A DNA stretch of 64,000 nt. Origin: Alphaproteobacteria bacterium (lineage in GTDB: Bacteria; Pseudomonadota; Alphaproteobacteria; Acetobacterales; Acetobacteraceae). Every line of letters begins with the position of its first letter. The stretch's first letter is position 1. The position numbers were made by a program, and so were the translations under genes. The notes below the pieces were generated by a model. It saw only the letters and a program-made list of their open reading frames with translations, had not been told where the DNA came from and made no database searches. The stretch is from the NCBI GenBank assembly GCA_016869735.1, contig VGDL01000005.1, positions 30,010 to 94,009 on the forward strand. Reading direction: 5' to 3'. This document shows positions 18,102 through 27,703 of this stretch, one piece after another.

Positions 18102-18971
18102 TCAAGTCTTCCTGTCTTTGCCGGAAGCCGCTACGACCAAGCCACTTACCGCAATCACGGCCATGCCAAGCAGGGTGATGACATCCGGCGCATCACCAAA
18201 GACCGATACGCCCGCCACCACCGCCCAGATCATTTGCGTGTAGGAAAGCGGTGCCAGCAGGCTGGCCGGCGCGCGGGCGAAGGCCAGCACCAATAACCCG
18301 TGGGAGGCACCACCCAGCAACCCAAGCAAAACCAACGCCACCCAATCAAGCCCGGTTGGCCAAACCCAGACTAGGGGGAGCGAGGCCGAGGTCAGCAGCG
18401 TCGCCGCGAAAGACGTGTGCAGAATGGTGGTGCGCGGATCATCCAGCGCGGCAAGCTTGCGGGTCAGGATTTGATAGACAGCAAAAAGCGCCGCAGCACC
18501 CAAGGGCAGCAGCATGGCCCAATGCGCGGGTTCGCCCGCGAAAAGAAAAGGCGGGCGGAGCAGGATCACCACACCAACAAAGCCAAGCCCCATGCCGAAC
18601 CAGCGCCAGGGGCCAATCCGCTCACCAAGCCAGATCGCTGCCAGCGCCAGCGTGAATAGTGGTGAGGCAAAGCCAACCGCCGTCGCATCCGCGAGCGGGA
18701 TATGCACGAGCGCCGAGGAGAACATGAAATTGCACGCCGCCAATAACAGGCTGCGGATGGTTTGCAGCCCCGGCGCACGGGACCGCCAGGGCAGGCTGCC
18801 CGTGATCAGCCGCATGGCGATGGTCACAGCGATGAAGCTGAACAGAAACCGCGCCCACATCAGTTGCGGCACGGCGAAGCTCAGCGTCATCAGCTTCAGC
18901 AGCGTATCCATGGCGACAAACAGCGCCAGCGCCGAAAGCTGCAACAACACGCCGGCAAGGACAGAATTCAT
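18102..18971 (-). CDS. DMT-superfamily (EamA) membrane transporter
   Basis: 289 aa, about ten hydrophobic segments arranged as two EamA repeats: first half beginning LSALALFVAMDTLLKLM, second half at HWAMLLPLGAAALFAVYQIL. The late helix PLSYTQMIWAVVAGVSVFGD is typical of the family. Members export amino acids, metabolites or drugs; the substrate cannot be told. Upstream lie a strong terminator (18999-19034) and gcrA, so it probably has its own promoter. Confidence 0.85.
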   Translation of the reverse strand: MNSVLAGVLLQLSALALFVAMDTLLKLMTLSFAVPQLMWARFLFSFIAVTIAMRLITGSLPWRSRAPGLQTIRSLLLAACNFMFSSALVHIPLADATAVGFASPLFTLALAAIWLGERIGPWRWFGMGLGFVGVVILLRPPFLFAGEPAHWAMLLPLGAAALFAVYQILTRKLAALDDPRTTILHTSFAATLLTSASLPLVWVWPTGLDWVALVLLGLLGGASHGLLVLAFARAPASLLAPLSYTQMIWAVVAGVSVFGDAPDVITLLGMAVIAVSGLVVAASGKDRKT

Positions 18972-18998
18972 GCCCGCCCTTTAGCCCGGTTGCCGCCA

Positions 18999-19034
18999 TA
19001 AAAAAACGGGATGATTGCCAGGCAATCACCCCGT
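18999..19034 (-). terminator. Strong intrinsic terminator after gcrA
   Basis: On the minus strand a 14-bp near-perfect stem (ACGGGGTGATTGCC / GGCAATCATCCCGT, one mismatch) with a one-base nominal centre is followed directly by seven T. It lies 22 bp beyond the gcrA stop and separates gcrA from the DMT transporter gene. Confidence 0.9.
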
Positions 19035-19056
19035 CTTGCTTGGTTTTGGAAAGGTC

Positions 19057-19560
19057 TCAGGCGGCGTCTTCGCGGCGTTCCTTCTCGCGCGGCTTCACAT
19101 AGGCGACCGCAGCATGTTCGGCGCAATAGGGCTTGCCGGACATGGGATCGCCCTCACAGAAGCGGAAATCCGGGGTACCGGGCTCCCCGATTGGCCAGCA
19201 GCAGGTGCGCGACCCACCAAGGCGCGGGCGCGGCGGCGCGGGGTTGCGGATGGCAACTGGGGGTGGGGCAACCAGCACCACTGGCGCGGCTTGTGGCGGC
19301 GGCGCCTGCGGGCGCATCACTGGCGCGCTCGGCATGGGCCGGGCAACGGGGGCCTGACGCGGCAGGCGCGGGCTTGGCGCAGTGCGCCGTTCCTGCGGGT
19401 CTCGGCGGATCGGGCTCGGCCGAGACGACAGGTTCAGCCGATGCGCCTTGCCGACCACGGCATTCTTTGAAATCCCCATGCGGCGACCGATTTCCGCGGT
19501 CGAAAGACCCTCGGCCCAGAAGGCGCGCAGCCGTTCAATCGCTTCTTGCGTCCAATCCAT
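19057..19560 (-). CDS. gcrA: Cell-cycle regulator GcrA
   Basis: Alphaproteobacterial sigma70 cofactor that acts at GANTC sites methylated by CcrM. 167 aa. N-terminal DNA-binding helix-turn-helix MDWTQEAIERLRAFWAEG, LSTAEIGRRMGISKNAVVGKA; a Pro/Ala-rich linker (residues about 60-120); and the C-terminal Cys-rich sigma-binding region CCWPIGEPGTPDF, FCEGDP, KPYCAEHAAVAY. The start at 19560 is set by the invariant MDWT N-terminus. A GATTC (19667-19671) and a GACTC (19733-19737) lie in the region upstream. Confidence 0.96.
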   Translation of the reverse strand: MDWTQEAIERLRAFWAEGLSTAEIGRRMGISKNAVVGKAHRLNLSSRPSPIRRDPQERRTAPSPRLPRQAPVARPMPSAPVMRPQAPPPQAAPVVLVAPPPVAIRNPAPPRPRLGGSRTCCWPIGEPGTPDFRFCEGDPMSGKPYCAEHAAVAYVKPREKERREDAA

Positions 19561-19749
19561 GAAGGAACTCCCTTTGCTCTCCCCGACACAAAATACGGTA
19601 GGGAAAAGGGGGCAGAGGCACAAGTTCTATGAAGGGCCGCGCCAAAGAAATCTGTGGAAAACGCCCGATTCGGCCTTGTCAGCGGGGTTTTTGGGGGTTC
19701 CCATGGGCCATGATGAAAGCAATCTCAGGCGCGACTCGGCGGCACTCCC

Positions 19750-21066
19750 ATGAATAGCGCTAGGGGGCGCCTCAGGCAGATCCTGGCCCTGGCGGCGCCC
19801 ACCACCCTGCTGGCCGCCACACAGATCATCGCGCAATTGATCGAACCTTGGTTGGCCGCGCGGCAGGGTCAGGCGGCTTTGGCGGGCTGGGCGGTAGTGC
19901 TGCCCTTCACGCTGCTGCTGTCCCAAATGTCGGCCGGTGCCATGGGGGGCGGCGTGGTCTCGGCCATTGCGCGCGCCTTGGGGGCTGGGAAGCGGGAGGA
20001 GGCAGCGTCACTTGCCGCCCACGCCCTGTTTATTGCCACCGCCGGCGCGGCGCTTTTCGCTCTGCCCTTTCTGCTGGCCCCGCGCGCGATCCTGGGCCTG
20101 ATCGGCGGCGCGGGCGCGGCAGAGGCCGGCGCGGCCTTCGCCGCCTGGACCTTTGGCGCCGGCGCGCTGCCGGCCTGGCTGACCAATACCTTGGCGTCCA
20201 TCCTTCGTGGTGGCGGGCGGCATGCCTTGGCGGCGCGCGGCGTGGTAGGAGGCTGGTTGATCTATCCGCCGATGGCCTGGGCTTTCATGGAACCGCTGGG
20301 CTTTGGCTTGGCCGGCGCCGGCATGGCCTTCGCGCTCAGCATGAGTGCTTCCGCGCTGATCATGGCCTTTGTGGTGCTGCGCGGCGGTGCGGGGTTTGTG
20401 CCGGATTTTCGCGCGCCCCTTCGCCGCGCGCTATTTGGGCGCATCCTGGCGGTGGGGCTGATTGCCTGCGTGATGGCAACGCTTGCCAATCTGGCGACCA
20501 TTCTGGTGACGGCGCGCATCGCCGCTTACGGGCCGGCGGCGATTGCGGCCTATGGCATTTCCGCCCGCATGGAATTTCTGATGATCCCGCTGGCTTTCGG
20601 CATAGGCTCGGCGCTGACGGCCTTGGTCGGGCGCGCCGTTGGTGCCGGGGATTGGGATGAGGCGCGGCGGATCGCCTGGACCGGTGGCGGCTTGGCCTTT
20701 GCGGTGACAGGGGTGATTGGCTTTGGCATCGCCCTATTCCCGGCCCAGGTGGCGGCGGCCTTTGCGAGTGACGCAGCGGTGGCGGCGATTGCGACGGAAG
20801 CGCTGGCGATTATAGGCTGGGCCTTGCCGGGTTTTGGCCTGGGCATGGCGCTGTATTTCGCCGCCATGGGGGCGGGGCGGATGCGCTGGCCGGTGGCGGC
20901 AGCGCTGACCCGCGTGGGGCTTGCGGTGCTGGGCGGCGCCTTGCTGATGGATGTGGCGGGGCTTGGGCTGACCGGGCAATTCATTGCCGTCGCGCTTGGC
21001 ATTAGTGCCTATGGGCTGATTTGCGCGCTTGCGGTGCGGCGTGGGGTTTGGCCAGGGCGCGTGTGA
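19750..21066 (+). CDS. MATE-family efflux transporter
   Basis: 438 aa with twelve hydrophobic segments in two bundles. The N-terminal bundle holds LAAPTTLLAATQIIAQL and PFTLLLSQMSAGAMGGGVVSA; the second starts near GLIACVMATLANLATILV. MATE pumps expel cationic drugs or metabolites using H+ or Na+. The family is clear from length and the AGAMGGGVVSAIARALGAGK loop; the substrate is not. Divergent from gcrA across a 189-bp region. Confidence 0.88.
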   Translation: MNSARGRLRQILALAAPTTLLAATQIIAQLIEPWLAARQGQAALAGWAVVLPFTLLLSQMSAGAMGGGVVSAIARALGAGKREEAASLAAHALFIATAGAALFALPFLLAPRAILGLIGGAGAAEAGAAFAAWTFGAGALPAWLTNTLASILRGGGRHALAARGVVGGWLIYPPMAWAFMEPLGFGLAGAGMAFALSMSASALIMAFVVLRGGAGFVPDFRAPLRRALFGRILAVGLIACVMATLANLATILVTARIAAYGPAAIAAYGISARMEFLMIPLAFGIGSALTALVGRAVGAGDWDEARRIAWTGGGLAFAVTGVIGFGIALFPAQVAAAFASDAAVAAIATEALAIIGWALPGFGLGMALYFAAMGAGRMRWPVAAALTRVGLAVLGGALLMDVAGLGLTGQFIAVALGISAYGLICALAVRRGVWPGRV

Positions 21067-21112
21067 CAGGGCCTTCACGCGCGCGGCGCTGCGCGCTACC
21101 TCTCCGCCCTTG

Positions 21113-21159
21113 GAGCAGATCGTGTTCAGATGGCATCATCTGAACGCGTGAAGATGCTC
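21113..21159. repeat. Palindromic intergenic element with GAGCA/TGCTC ends (copy 1)
   Basis: GAGCA (21113-21117) and TGCTC (21155-21159) enclose a perfect 9-bp stem, GTTCAGATG (21124-21132) and CATCTGAAC (21137-21145), with a GCAT loop. Copy 2 follows after 15 bp. It resembles the AGAGCA...TGCTCT palindromes scattered between genes in many Alphaproteobacteria. Confidence 0.65.
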
Positions 21160-21174
21160 GAAAAACAGAACTCT

Positions 21175-21214
21175 AGAGCAGGTTGCGTGAACCCATGTGA
21201 ACGCAACATGCTCT
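21175..21214. repeat. Palindromic intergenic element with AGAGCA/TGCTCT ends (copy 2)
   Basis: AGAGCA (21175-21180) pairs with TGCTCT (21209-21214), and GTTGCGT (21182-21188) with ACGCAAC (21201-21207), loop of 12. Different inner stem from copy 1 but same outer ends. The element ends 28 bp before the alaS start and would lie in the alaS leader RNA. Confidence 0.65.
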
Positions 21215-21241
21215 GGAAAACGCGGACCCGATGGGCGAGAC

Positions 21242-23890
21242 ATGACCAGCAGCAATGATATTCGTGCGACCTTCCTGGATTACTTCCGTCGCAATGGGCA
21301 TGAGGTGGTGGAAAGCAGTCCGCTGGTGCCGCGTAATGATCCCACGCTGATGTTCGCCAATTCCGGCATGGTGCAGTTCAAGAATGTCTTCACCGGCCAG
21401 GAAAAGCGCCCCTATACCCGCGCCACCACGGCCCAAAAATCCGTCCGCGCCGGCGGCAAGCACAATGACCTTGATAATGTCGGCTATACCGCGCGGCATC
21501 ACACGTTTTTCGAAATGCTCGGCAATTTTTCCTTCGGGGATTATTTCAAGGAACAGGCCATCCCCTATGCCTGGGAATTGCTGACCAAGGATTTCGCGCT
21601 GCCGAAGGACCGGCTGCTGGTGACGGTCTATTCGGAGGATGAAGACGCCGCCACCATTTGGAAAAAGGTCGCGGGGATTGGCGATGATCGCATCATCCGC
21701 ATCCCGACTTCCGACAATTTCTGGCGCATGGGCGATACCGGGCCTTGCGGCCCCTGTTCCGAGATTTTCTTCGACCATGGCGACAAGATTTTCGGCGGCC
21801 CGCCTGGCAGCGCGGATCAGGATGGTGATCGCTTCATCGAAATCTGGAACCTGGTTTTCATGCAGTTCCTGGAAGAACCCGCCGGCACGCGCAACCCGCT
21901 GCCGCGGCCTTCCATTGATACCGGCATGGGGCTGGAACGCTTCGCCGCCATTCTGCAAGGCAAGCACGATAATTACGACACGGACACCTTGCGCGCGATT
22001 ATTCTGGCAAGTGCGGAAGCCACCAGCCAGGAACCGGATGGGCCCTTCCGGTCCAGCCATCGCGTGGTGGCGGATCATTTGCGCGCCGGCGCCTTTCTGA
22101 TTGCCGATGGCGTGCTGCCTTCCAATGAAGGCCGAGGCTATGTGCTGCGCCGCATCCTGCGCCGCGCCATGCGCCACGCCCATATGATGGGATCACGTGA
22201 GCCCTTGATGCATCGCATCCTGCCTTCGCTGATCCGGCAAATGGGCACGGCCTATCCCGAATTGGTGCGCGCCGAGGGGCTGATTGCTGAGACACTGCGG
22301 CTTGAAGAAACGCGCTTCCGGTCCCTGCTGGAACGGGGCCTCCATCTGCTGGCGGAAGAAACCGGCAAGCTGGGAGCGAAGCAGACCTTGCCCGGTGAGA
22401 TTGCCTTCCGCTTGTATGATACTTTCGGCTTCCCCCTGGACCTGACGCAGGATGCCTTGCGCGGTGAAGGCCGTGCGGTGGATGTGGAAGGCTTCAATGC
22501 CGCCATGGCTGAACAAAAGCGCCGCGCCCGCGCGGCCTGGGCCGGCAGCGGGGAAGCGGCGACCGAAAGCCTCTGGTTCGATGTGCAGGAAAAGATCGGC
22601 GCCAGCGAATTCCTTGGCTATTCCACTGAAGTCGCGGAAGGTGAGATCACCGCGCTGGTGGTGGATGGCAAGGTGGTGGACCATGCCGCGGTCGGCACCG
22701 AAGTTGCGGTACTGCTGAACCAGACGCCGTTTTACGCCGAAAGCGGCGGCCAGGTGGGCGATACGGGTGTGATTGTCGCCGGCGATGCCTGCCGCATTGA
22801 AATCCGCGATACGCAAAAGAAGCTCGGCAATCTTTTCGTGCATCTGGGCAAGGTTGTGCATGGCGAAGCCAAGCCTGGCATGGCGGTAAGCGCCACGGTG
22901 GATCATGCGCGGCGTTCGAATATCCGCGCACATCATTCCGCGACGCATTTGCTGCATGAGGCGTTGCGCCGCCGGCTTGGCACGCATGTCGCGCAGAAGG
23001 GCAGCTTGAATGCACCGGATCGGCTGCGCTTTGACGTATCCCACAACAAGCCCATGGAGGCCGAAGAACTCGCCTGGGTGGAAGCCGAGGTGAATGCCCG
23101 TATTCGCGAAAATGCCGAGGTGATCACGCGTTTGATGACACCGGAGGCAGCCGTGGAAGCCGGCGCCATGGCGCTATTCGGTGAGAAATATGGCGAGGAA
23201 GTGCGCGTGGTCGGCATGGGCCATGACCCGGCGGCGACGGACAAGCATGGCGTCTATTCGCTGGAACTTTGCGGCGGCACGCATGTGCGGCGCACCGGCG
23301 ATATCGGCTTGTTCAAGATTATTGCTGAGGGCGCGGTGAGTGCCGGTGTGCGACGAGTGGAGGCGGTGACGGGTGATGCCGCACTCACCTACATCAACGA
23401 AATGGAAGAAAGCCTGACGGCCGCGGCGGCGGTATTGAAGGCGCAGCCGGGCGAATTGGCCGGGCGAATCGCCGCACTGGTCGAAGAACGGCGCAAGCTG
23501 GAACGCGATGTGGCGGAGCTTCGCAAGAAGCTCGCGACCGGTGGCGGCGGGGCGGAGATTGAGGAAGTGGCGGGGCTAAGGCTTTCGCTGCGTGATCTGG
23601 GTGAAGTGCCGCCGCGCGATTTGAAGGGACTGGCCGAGGCCATTCTGAAGGGTGGCAGCGCTGATGTTGTGGCGCTGATCAGCACGGCGGAAGGCAAGGC
23701 GAGTATTGTTGTTGCCGTGGCTGAAGCGGCCAAAGGCCGCGCCGATGCGGTGGCGCTGGTGCGCGCGGCCTCGGCCGCTGTGGGCGGCAAGGGCGGTGGC
23801 GGGCGGCCCGATATGGCGCAGGCTGGCGGGCCGGATGCGGCGCAGGCTGCAGAAGCGCTGGCGGCGGTGAAGGCGGCTTTGGCGGGGTAG
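21242..23890 (+). CDS. alaS: Alanyl-tRNA synthetase
   Basis: Charges tRNA-Ala and edits mischarged Ser/Gly. 882 aa. Class II core begins [20 protein letters not shown], with [21 protein letters not shown] (motif 2 region) and [14 protein letters not shown] (motif 3). The editing-domain zinc motifs are intact: [12 protein letters not shown] (HxxxH) and [12 protein letters not shown] (CxxxH). C-Ala domain ends in a Gly-rich tail ([16 protein letters not shown]). Start at 21242 fits the family N-terminus; a longer frame from 21197 would run into the upstream palindrome and is rejected. Confidence 0.97.
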   Translation: MTSSNDIRATFLDYFRRNGHEVVESSPLVPRNDPTLMFANSGMVQFKNVFTGQEKRPYTRATTAQKSVRAGGKHNDLDNVGYTARHHTFFEMLGNFSFGDYFKEQAIPYAWELLTKDFALPKDRLLVTVYSEDEDAATIWKKVAGIGDDRIIRIPTSDNFWRMGDTGPCGPCSEIFFDHGDKIFGGPPGSADQDGDRFIEIWNLVFMQFLEEPAGTRNPLPRPSIDTGMGLERFAAILQGKHDNYDTDTLRAIILASAEATSQEPDGPFRSSHRVVADHLRAGAFLIADGVLPSNEGRGYVLRRILRRAMRHAHMMGSREPLMHRILPSLIRQMGTAYPELVRAEGLIAETLRLEETRFRSLLERGLHLLAEETGKLGAKQTLPGEIAFRLYDTFGFPLDLTQDALRGEGRAVDVEGFNAAMAEQKRRARAAWAGSGEAATESLWFDVQEKIGASEFLGYSTEVAEGEITALVVDGKVVDHAAVGTEVAVLLNQTPFYAESGGQVGDTGVIVAGDACRIEIRDTQKKLGNLFVHLGKVVHGEAKPGMAVSATVDHARRSNIRAHHSATHLLHEALRRRLGTHVAQKGSLNAPDRLRFDVSHNKPMEAEELAWVEAEVNARIRENAEVITRLMTPEAAVEAGAMALFGEKYGEEVRVVGMGHDPAATDKHGVYSLELCGGTHVRRTGDIGLFKIIAEGAVSAGVRRVEAVTGDAALTYINEMEESLTAAAAVLKAQPGELAGRIAALVEERRKLERDVAELRKKLATGGGGAEIEEVAGLRLSLRDLGEVPPRDLKGLAEAILKGGSADVVALISTAEGKASIVVAVAEAAKGRADAVALVRAASAAVGGKGGGGRPDMAQAGGPDAAQAAEALAAVKAALAG

Positions 23891-23926
23891 GTTGTGGGGG
23901 CGCCGCATTATGCAGCGCCCTTCGCC

Positions 23927-24229
23927 TCACATCTCACAAAGCGTCAGCGTGCGGCCTTCGATCAGCGGCGCGTAGGAATCGCGCACCTTAGCCAGGCGCG
24001 GGTTCTTGGTATGCACATCCACCGCTGCGCGATCCTGATAGACCTCACACAGCATGACGCGGCTTTTGTCATGCGTGCCATCCTTGTCGAGCGGTTGCAG
24101 CACATCGAAGCGCTCGCAGCCCGGTTCTTCCTGCAGCGTCAGGCGGGCATGTTCGCGGATGATCGCGTCAAAGGCGGCGTGCTGACCTTCCTTGATCTTG
24201 AATTCAACGGCGATGGCGATTTTGGGCAT
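23927..24229 (-). CDS. Small ABM-domain protein, putative quinol monooxygenase
   Basis: 100 aa, one ferredoxin-like antibiotic-biosynthesis-monooxygenase (YgiN-type) domain: IAVEFKIKEGQHAAFDAII, LTLQEEPGCERFDVLQPLD, and VMLCEVYQDRAAVDVHTKNP. Good Shine-Dalgarno (AAGGAGG) before the ATG. It lies 45 bp after the DapA-superfamily gene on the same strand, so the two may form a short operon. Cofactor-free quinol oxidation is known for YgiN; here function is inferred only from the fold. Confidence 0.82.
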   Translation of the reverse strand: MPKIAIAVEFKIKEGQHAAFDAIIREHARLTLQEEPGCERFDVLQPLDKDGTHDKSRVMLCEVYQDRAAVDVHTKNPRLAKVRDSYAPLIEGRTLTLCEM

Positions 24230-24274
24230 GGGGTTTCCTCCTTGGTGTAAGAATTGACATGATAAGCGCTGGCG

Positions 24275-25198
24275 TTAGGGCAGCTTGGCCCCGCCACGCG
24301 CTTGCAGACGGGAAAGCAGGTAATCGATCTCGGCGGTGGTTTCCGACGAAAGCTTGGGGCCGGGTGCGCGTAGCGCCGCGTGCGCGATAATGCCACGCCG
24401 CGCCAGCACATGCTTGCGGATCGCAAGGCCGAGGCCGGGCTGCAATTCGCTCCGGATCAGGGGCAGGTGAAGATCAAAGGCGTCTTGCGCTGCGTCGCGC
24501 TTGCCTGCCGCCATCAGCGCAATCACCTGAGCGAGCATTTCCGGGAAGGCATAACCGGTCATGATGCCATCCGCGCCGCGCGAGAGTTCTTCCGGCAGGA
24601 ATTGTCCGCCATTGCCGCCCAGGATGCTGATGCGCGGCATCTTGCCTTCGGTTTCCATCTTCCGGATGGCGGAAAGCTTATCGAGGCCAGGATAATCTTC
24701 GGCCTTCAGCATCACCAGGCGCGGATCGGCAGCGGCGCGCGCCACCATGCCCGCGCCGATATGAATGCCGGTCAGTTGCGGGAAATCCTGCAAGACGAAG
24801 GGTGCATCGCCGACCGCATCCATGGCCTGCATGATGTAGGACTGCACCGCATCATCGCCCTTCAAGCCCGGTGCCGGCGCCACCATAATGCCTGCCGCCC
24901 CCAAATCCAGCGCACCCCGCGCCACGGCGCGCATGCTGGCAAAACCAGGCGCCGAGGCCCCGACCACTACCGGCACGCGCCCCGCCACGCGATTGATCAC
25001 GCGCTTCACAAAACTGATCGCTTCTTCCTGATCAAGCTTCGGCGCTTCACCCATCACGCCAAGGAGCGTGAGGCCACTGGCACCTGCCGCCAGAAAGGCA
25101 TCGGTCATGCGATCCGCACTTGCAAGATCAAGCGCGCCATCGGGCAGGAAGGGTGTCGGCGCTATGACGAAAACGCCCTTGGCATTTCTGGTGAGCAT
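24275..25198 (-). CDS. DapA/NAL-superfamily lyase, non-canonical active site
   Basis: 307-aa TIM-barrel Schiff-base aldolase family protein. The Lys expected to form the imine is in LVMLKAEDYPG. However the dihydrodipicolinate-synthase residues are altered: the Thr-Thr motif is GVMGE and the position of the catalytic Tyr (YNVP in E. coli) is QDFP. It is therefore not the lysine-pathway enzyme and is more likely a lyase for another 2-oxo acid. GIMTGYAFPEMLAQVI near the C-terminus is typical of this subgroup. The substrate cannot be named. Confidence 0.8.
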   Translation of the reverse strand: MLTRNAKGVFVIAPTPFLPDGALDLASADRMTDAFLAAGASGLTLLGVMGEAPKLDQEEAISFVKRVINRVAGRVPVVVGASAPGFASMRAVARGALDLGAAGIMVAPAPGLKGDDAVQSYIMQAMDAVGDAPFVLQDFPQLTGIHIGAGMVARAAADPRLVMLKAEDYPGLDKLSAIRKMETEGKMPRISILGGNGGQFLPEELSRGADGIMTGYAFPEMLAQVIALMAAGKRDAAQDAFDLHLPLIRSELQPGLGLAIRKHVLARRGIIAHAALRAPGPKLSSETTAEIDYLLSRLQARGGAKLP

Positions 25199-25362
25199 GG
25201 AACGGTCCTCAGTTTCTCAGGGGACCATAGAACAAGCCGATGGGCTCGCCCAGGCTTCATGGCGAATGCCCGATTTAGCGTTGGGATGGCAGCCTTGACC
25301 AGGGTCGCCGCAGACCACGCATTGGCAAGCGAAGGATGCAGCTTCTGGCGGAAGGCTTCAGT

Positions 25363-27548
25363 TCAAATGATCAGAAACTCGGCATCGCTGATGACGCCAG
25401 TAACACCGGTCAGGATGGCGAATTGCACTGCTGCCACGCCGCCCAGGCCATCTGCATCATAGAACAGCGCGCCTGTCGCGGCATTGTAGATGATCCGATC
25501 ATTCGTGTCTGTCGCGGCAGGGCCTGTGGTAAAGAAGCCAGCTGCCAGAGCAATCGGTGGCCCCAGCGCCGCGAAGACGGCATCATCCAACAGGATGGTA
25601 TCATTCGTTGCGTTGTAGCCTTGAATGGTATCGATATTCGTATCGCCCAGCGCGGTATTGAAGATGAAATTGTCATCGCCCCAACCGCCAATCAGGCTGT
25701 CATTGCCAAGCCCGCCAATCAGGGTGTCATGGCTGCTAAGGCCATCCAGCGTATCGGCCAAGTCGCCGCCTATCAGCATATTCGCGAAGTGATTGCCGGA
25801 GATAAAGAACGCCTGCCCCGGCACATCGCCCATCACAGTCTCAATAAATTGGCCAATCAGGCTAATGGCAGCACGCCTTAGCAAAACTAGATCCTGCCCG
25901 CCCGCCTCAGCGAACACATCACCATCACCTACAATGAAAACATCATCGCCATTGCCGCCCCACATGATGTCGGCACCAACGCCGCCATCCAATGTGTCAT
26001 TGCCGTCACCTCCATTTAGCCGGTCATTACCCCCGCCGCCGGAAAGCCAATTGGCAAGGCCGTCACCCAGCAGGCTGTCATTGCCGGCACCTGCCAGCAC
26101 ATGCTCAATGCCTGAAAGCGTATCCAAGCCGGCCACGCCAAAGGCTCGGCCAGCGGCAAGGTTCACCGTGACTGCCTGAACCGCCGTCAGTTCCGCATAG
26201 CTCGCCAGATCATCACCCAGGCCGCCCTGGATCAGATCATTTCCAGCGCCGCCCGAAAGCGTATCATTGCCGCCGAGCCCATTCAGCGTATCGGCGCCAT
26301 CGGTTCCGTCCAACCAATCGGCAAACTCCGTCGCCATAGGCGCAATCGTCAACATCGCCGCGATATTGAGCCTGCCGTCGCTCTCCACCCTATCGGCCAC
26401 GGAAGCGGTGAAGGTGGCACTCAGCAGCAGCGCTTCCCTGATCTGCGCACTCGTCGCGTTCGGAAAAAGTGAAGCGTAAAGCGCAATCGCACCCGCGACA
26501 TGCGGGGTCGCCATGGATGTGCCATTGAAGGCCCCGTAACCCCCGCCACGGATCGTTGACCAAATGGCGGAACCAGGCGCGGAAATATCAACCGTATTGG
26601 CCCCGTAATTGGAAAAGAACGAAAGCGCCCCCGTATTCGCCAGCGAAGCGACCGAAATGACAGCCTCATGCCCCGTCACCGGCGCGGTTGAATATCCGGT
26701 CGGATAGCGCGGCGCGGCGTCGTTATTGCTGCTGTTATTCCCCGCCGCGGCGATAAATAGGATATCCTGCTGCGCGGCCCTTGTGATCGCATCAAGCAAA
26801 GTTTGGGAGAAGAAACCTCCGCCCCAGGAGTTATTGGTGGCCAGAAAACGCTCGGCGGTATTGGCCCGGATCGCGGCATCAGTAAAATAATCAACCGACC
26901 TGACCGCATCCGATGTCCAACCAGAACCGGAAGCCGACAGGAATTTGAGCGGCAACATCTGGATATTCCAATTGACACCCGCAACACCAATGCCATTGCC
27001 GCCCAAAGCACCAATGGTCCCGCCGACATGCGACCCGTGATTATTGTCGTCATAGGGTCATTGTCTTTATTGGCGAAATCCCACCCGATCAGATCATCCA
27101 GAAAACCATTGCCATCCTCATCAACGCCATTCTCCCACCTGGCGTCGTTGAGCAGATCGCCGGCATCAATGCGGCCATTGCCATTGACATCCCGCACATG
27201 AGCCGCATTGGCGCTGGCATTCAGGTCCCGAAAGGTAATCGGACCATCGGCATCCATATCGGATAGGCCGGCGCGCAGGCTTGTCGGGATTTCGCGCTGA
27301 TTGAGCCAGATATTCAGATAAAGGTCAGGGTGCGTGTAATCCAGGCCGGTATCAATCACGCCAACCACATTGGCCATGGAACCCGTGTGGCCCTGCGCCC
27401 AGGCATTTGCCGCCTGGCTGCCGAATGGATTGGCTGTGCCTGAAGTGTCGCCATACATGCCCCAAAGGCTGCCATTGGCGAAAAACGTATCATTCGGCGC
27501 GGTAGCGACCGACAGTTTCCAATCTTCGACGAGCGGTGAGAGCGTCAT
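25363..27548 (-). pseudogene. RTX-type secreted subtilisin-family protease, frameshifted
   Basis: Two overlapping frames form one protein. The first part (27548 to about 27057) has the catalytic Asp66 in VVGVIDTGLDYTHPDL and an EF-hand-like DVNGNGRIDAGDLL. The frame is lost at Pro165, in a run GACCCTATGAC where GACCCCTATGAC would restore the frame. The second frame then carries the His (NNHGSHVGGTIG), Ser (FNGTSMATPHVAGAIAL) and several RTX nonapeptides (GGNDTLSGGAGNDL, GGDGNDTLDGGVGAD). With one base added the product is 728 aa, and the C-terminus VISDAEFLII suits type I secretion. There is no classical signal peptide, as expected. No ABC/HlyD partner genes lie in the window. Real decay, phase variation in a C-run, or an assembly indel. 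Confidence 0.85.
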
Positions 27549-27703
27549 CAGCTATTCGCCTGCAGCCATGGCCTGTGCATGGGGCAATAATCACCTAATA
27601 CGTTAACGAATAGTGGCGCTTCCCCTCGTTAAAGTCCACAATATTTCGTGCAATTTTGTCGAATGATGCGCTTGAAACGCGGCGACGCCCCAGGGACGCC
27701 GCT

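Noticed and set aside
21197..21241. Longer alaS start
   Set aside because: Would place the palindrome inside the coding region and adds residues not found in AlaS.
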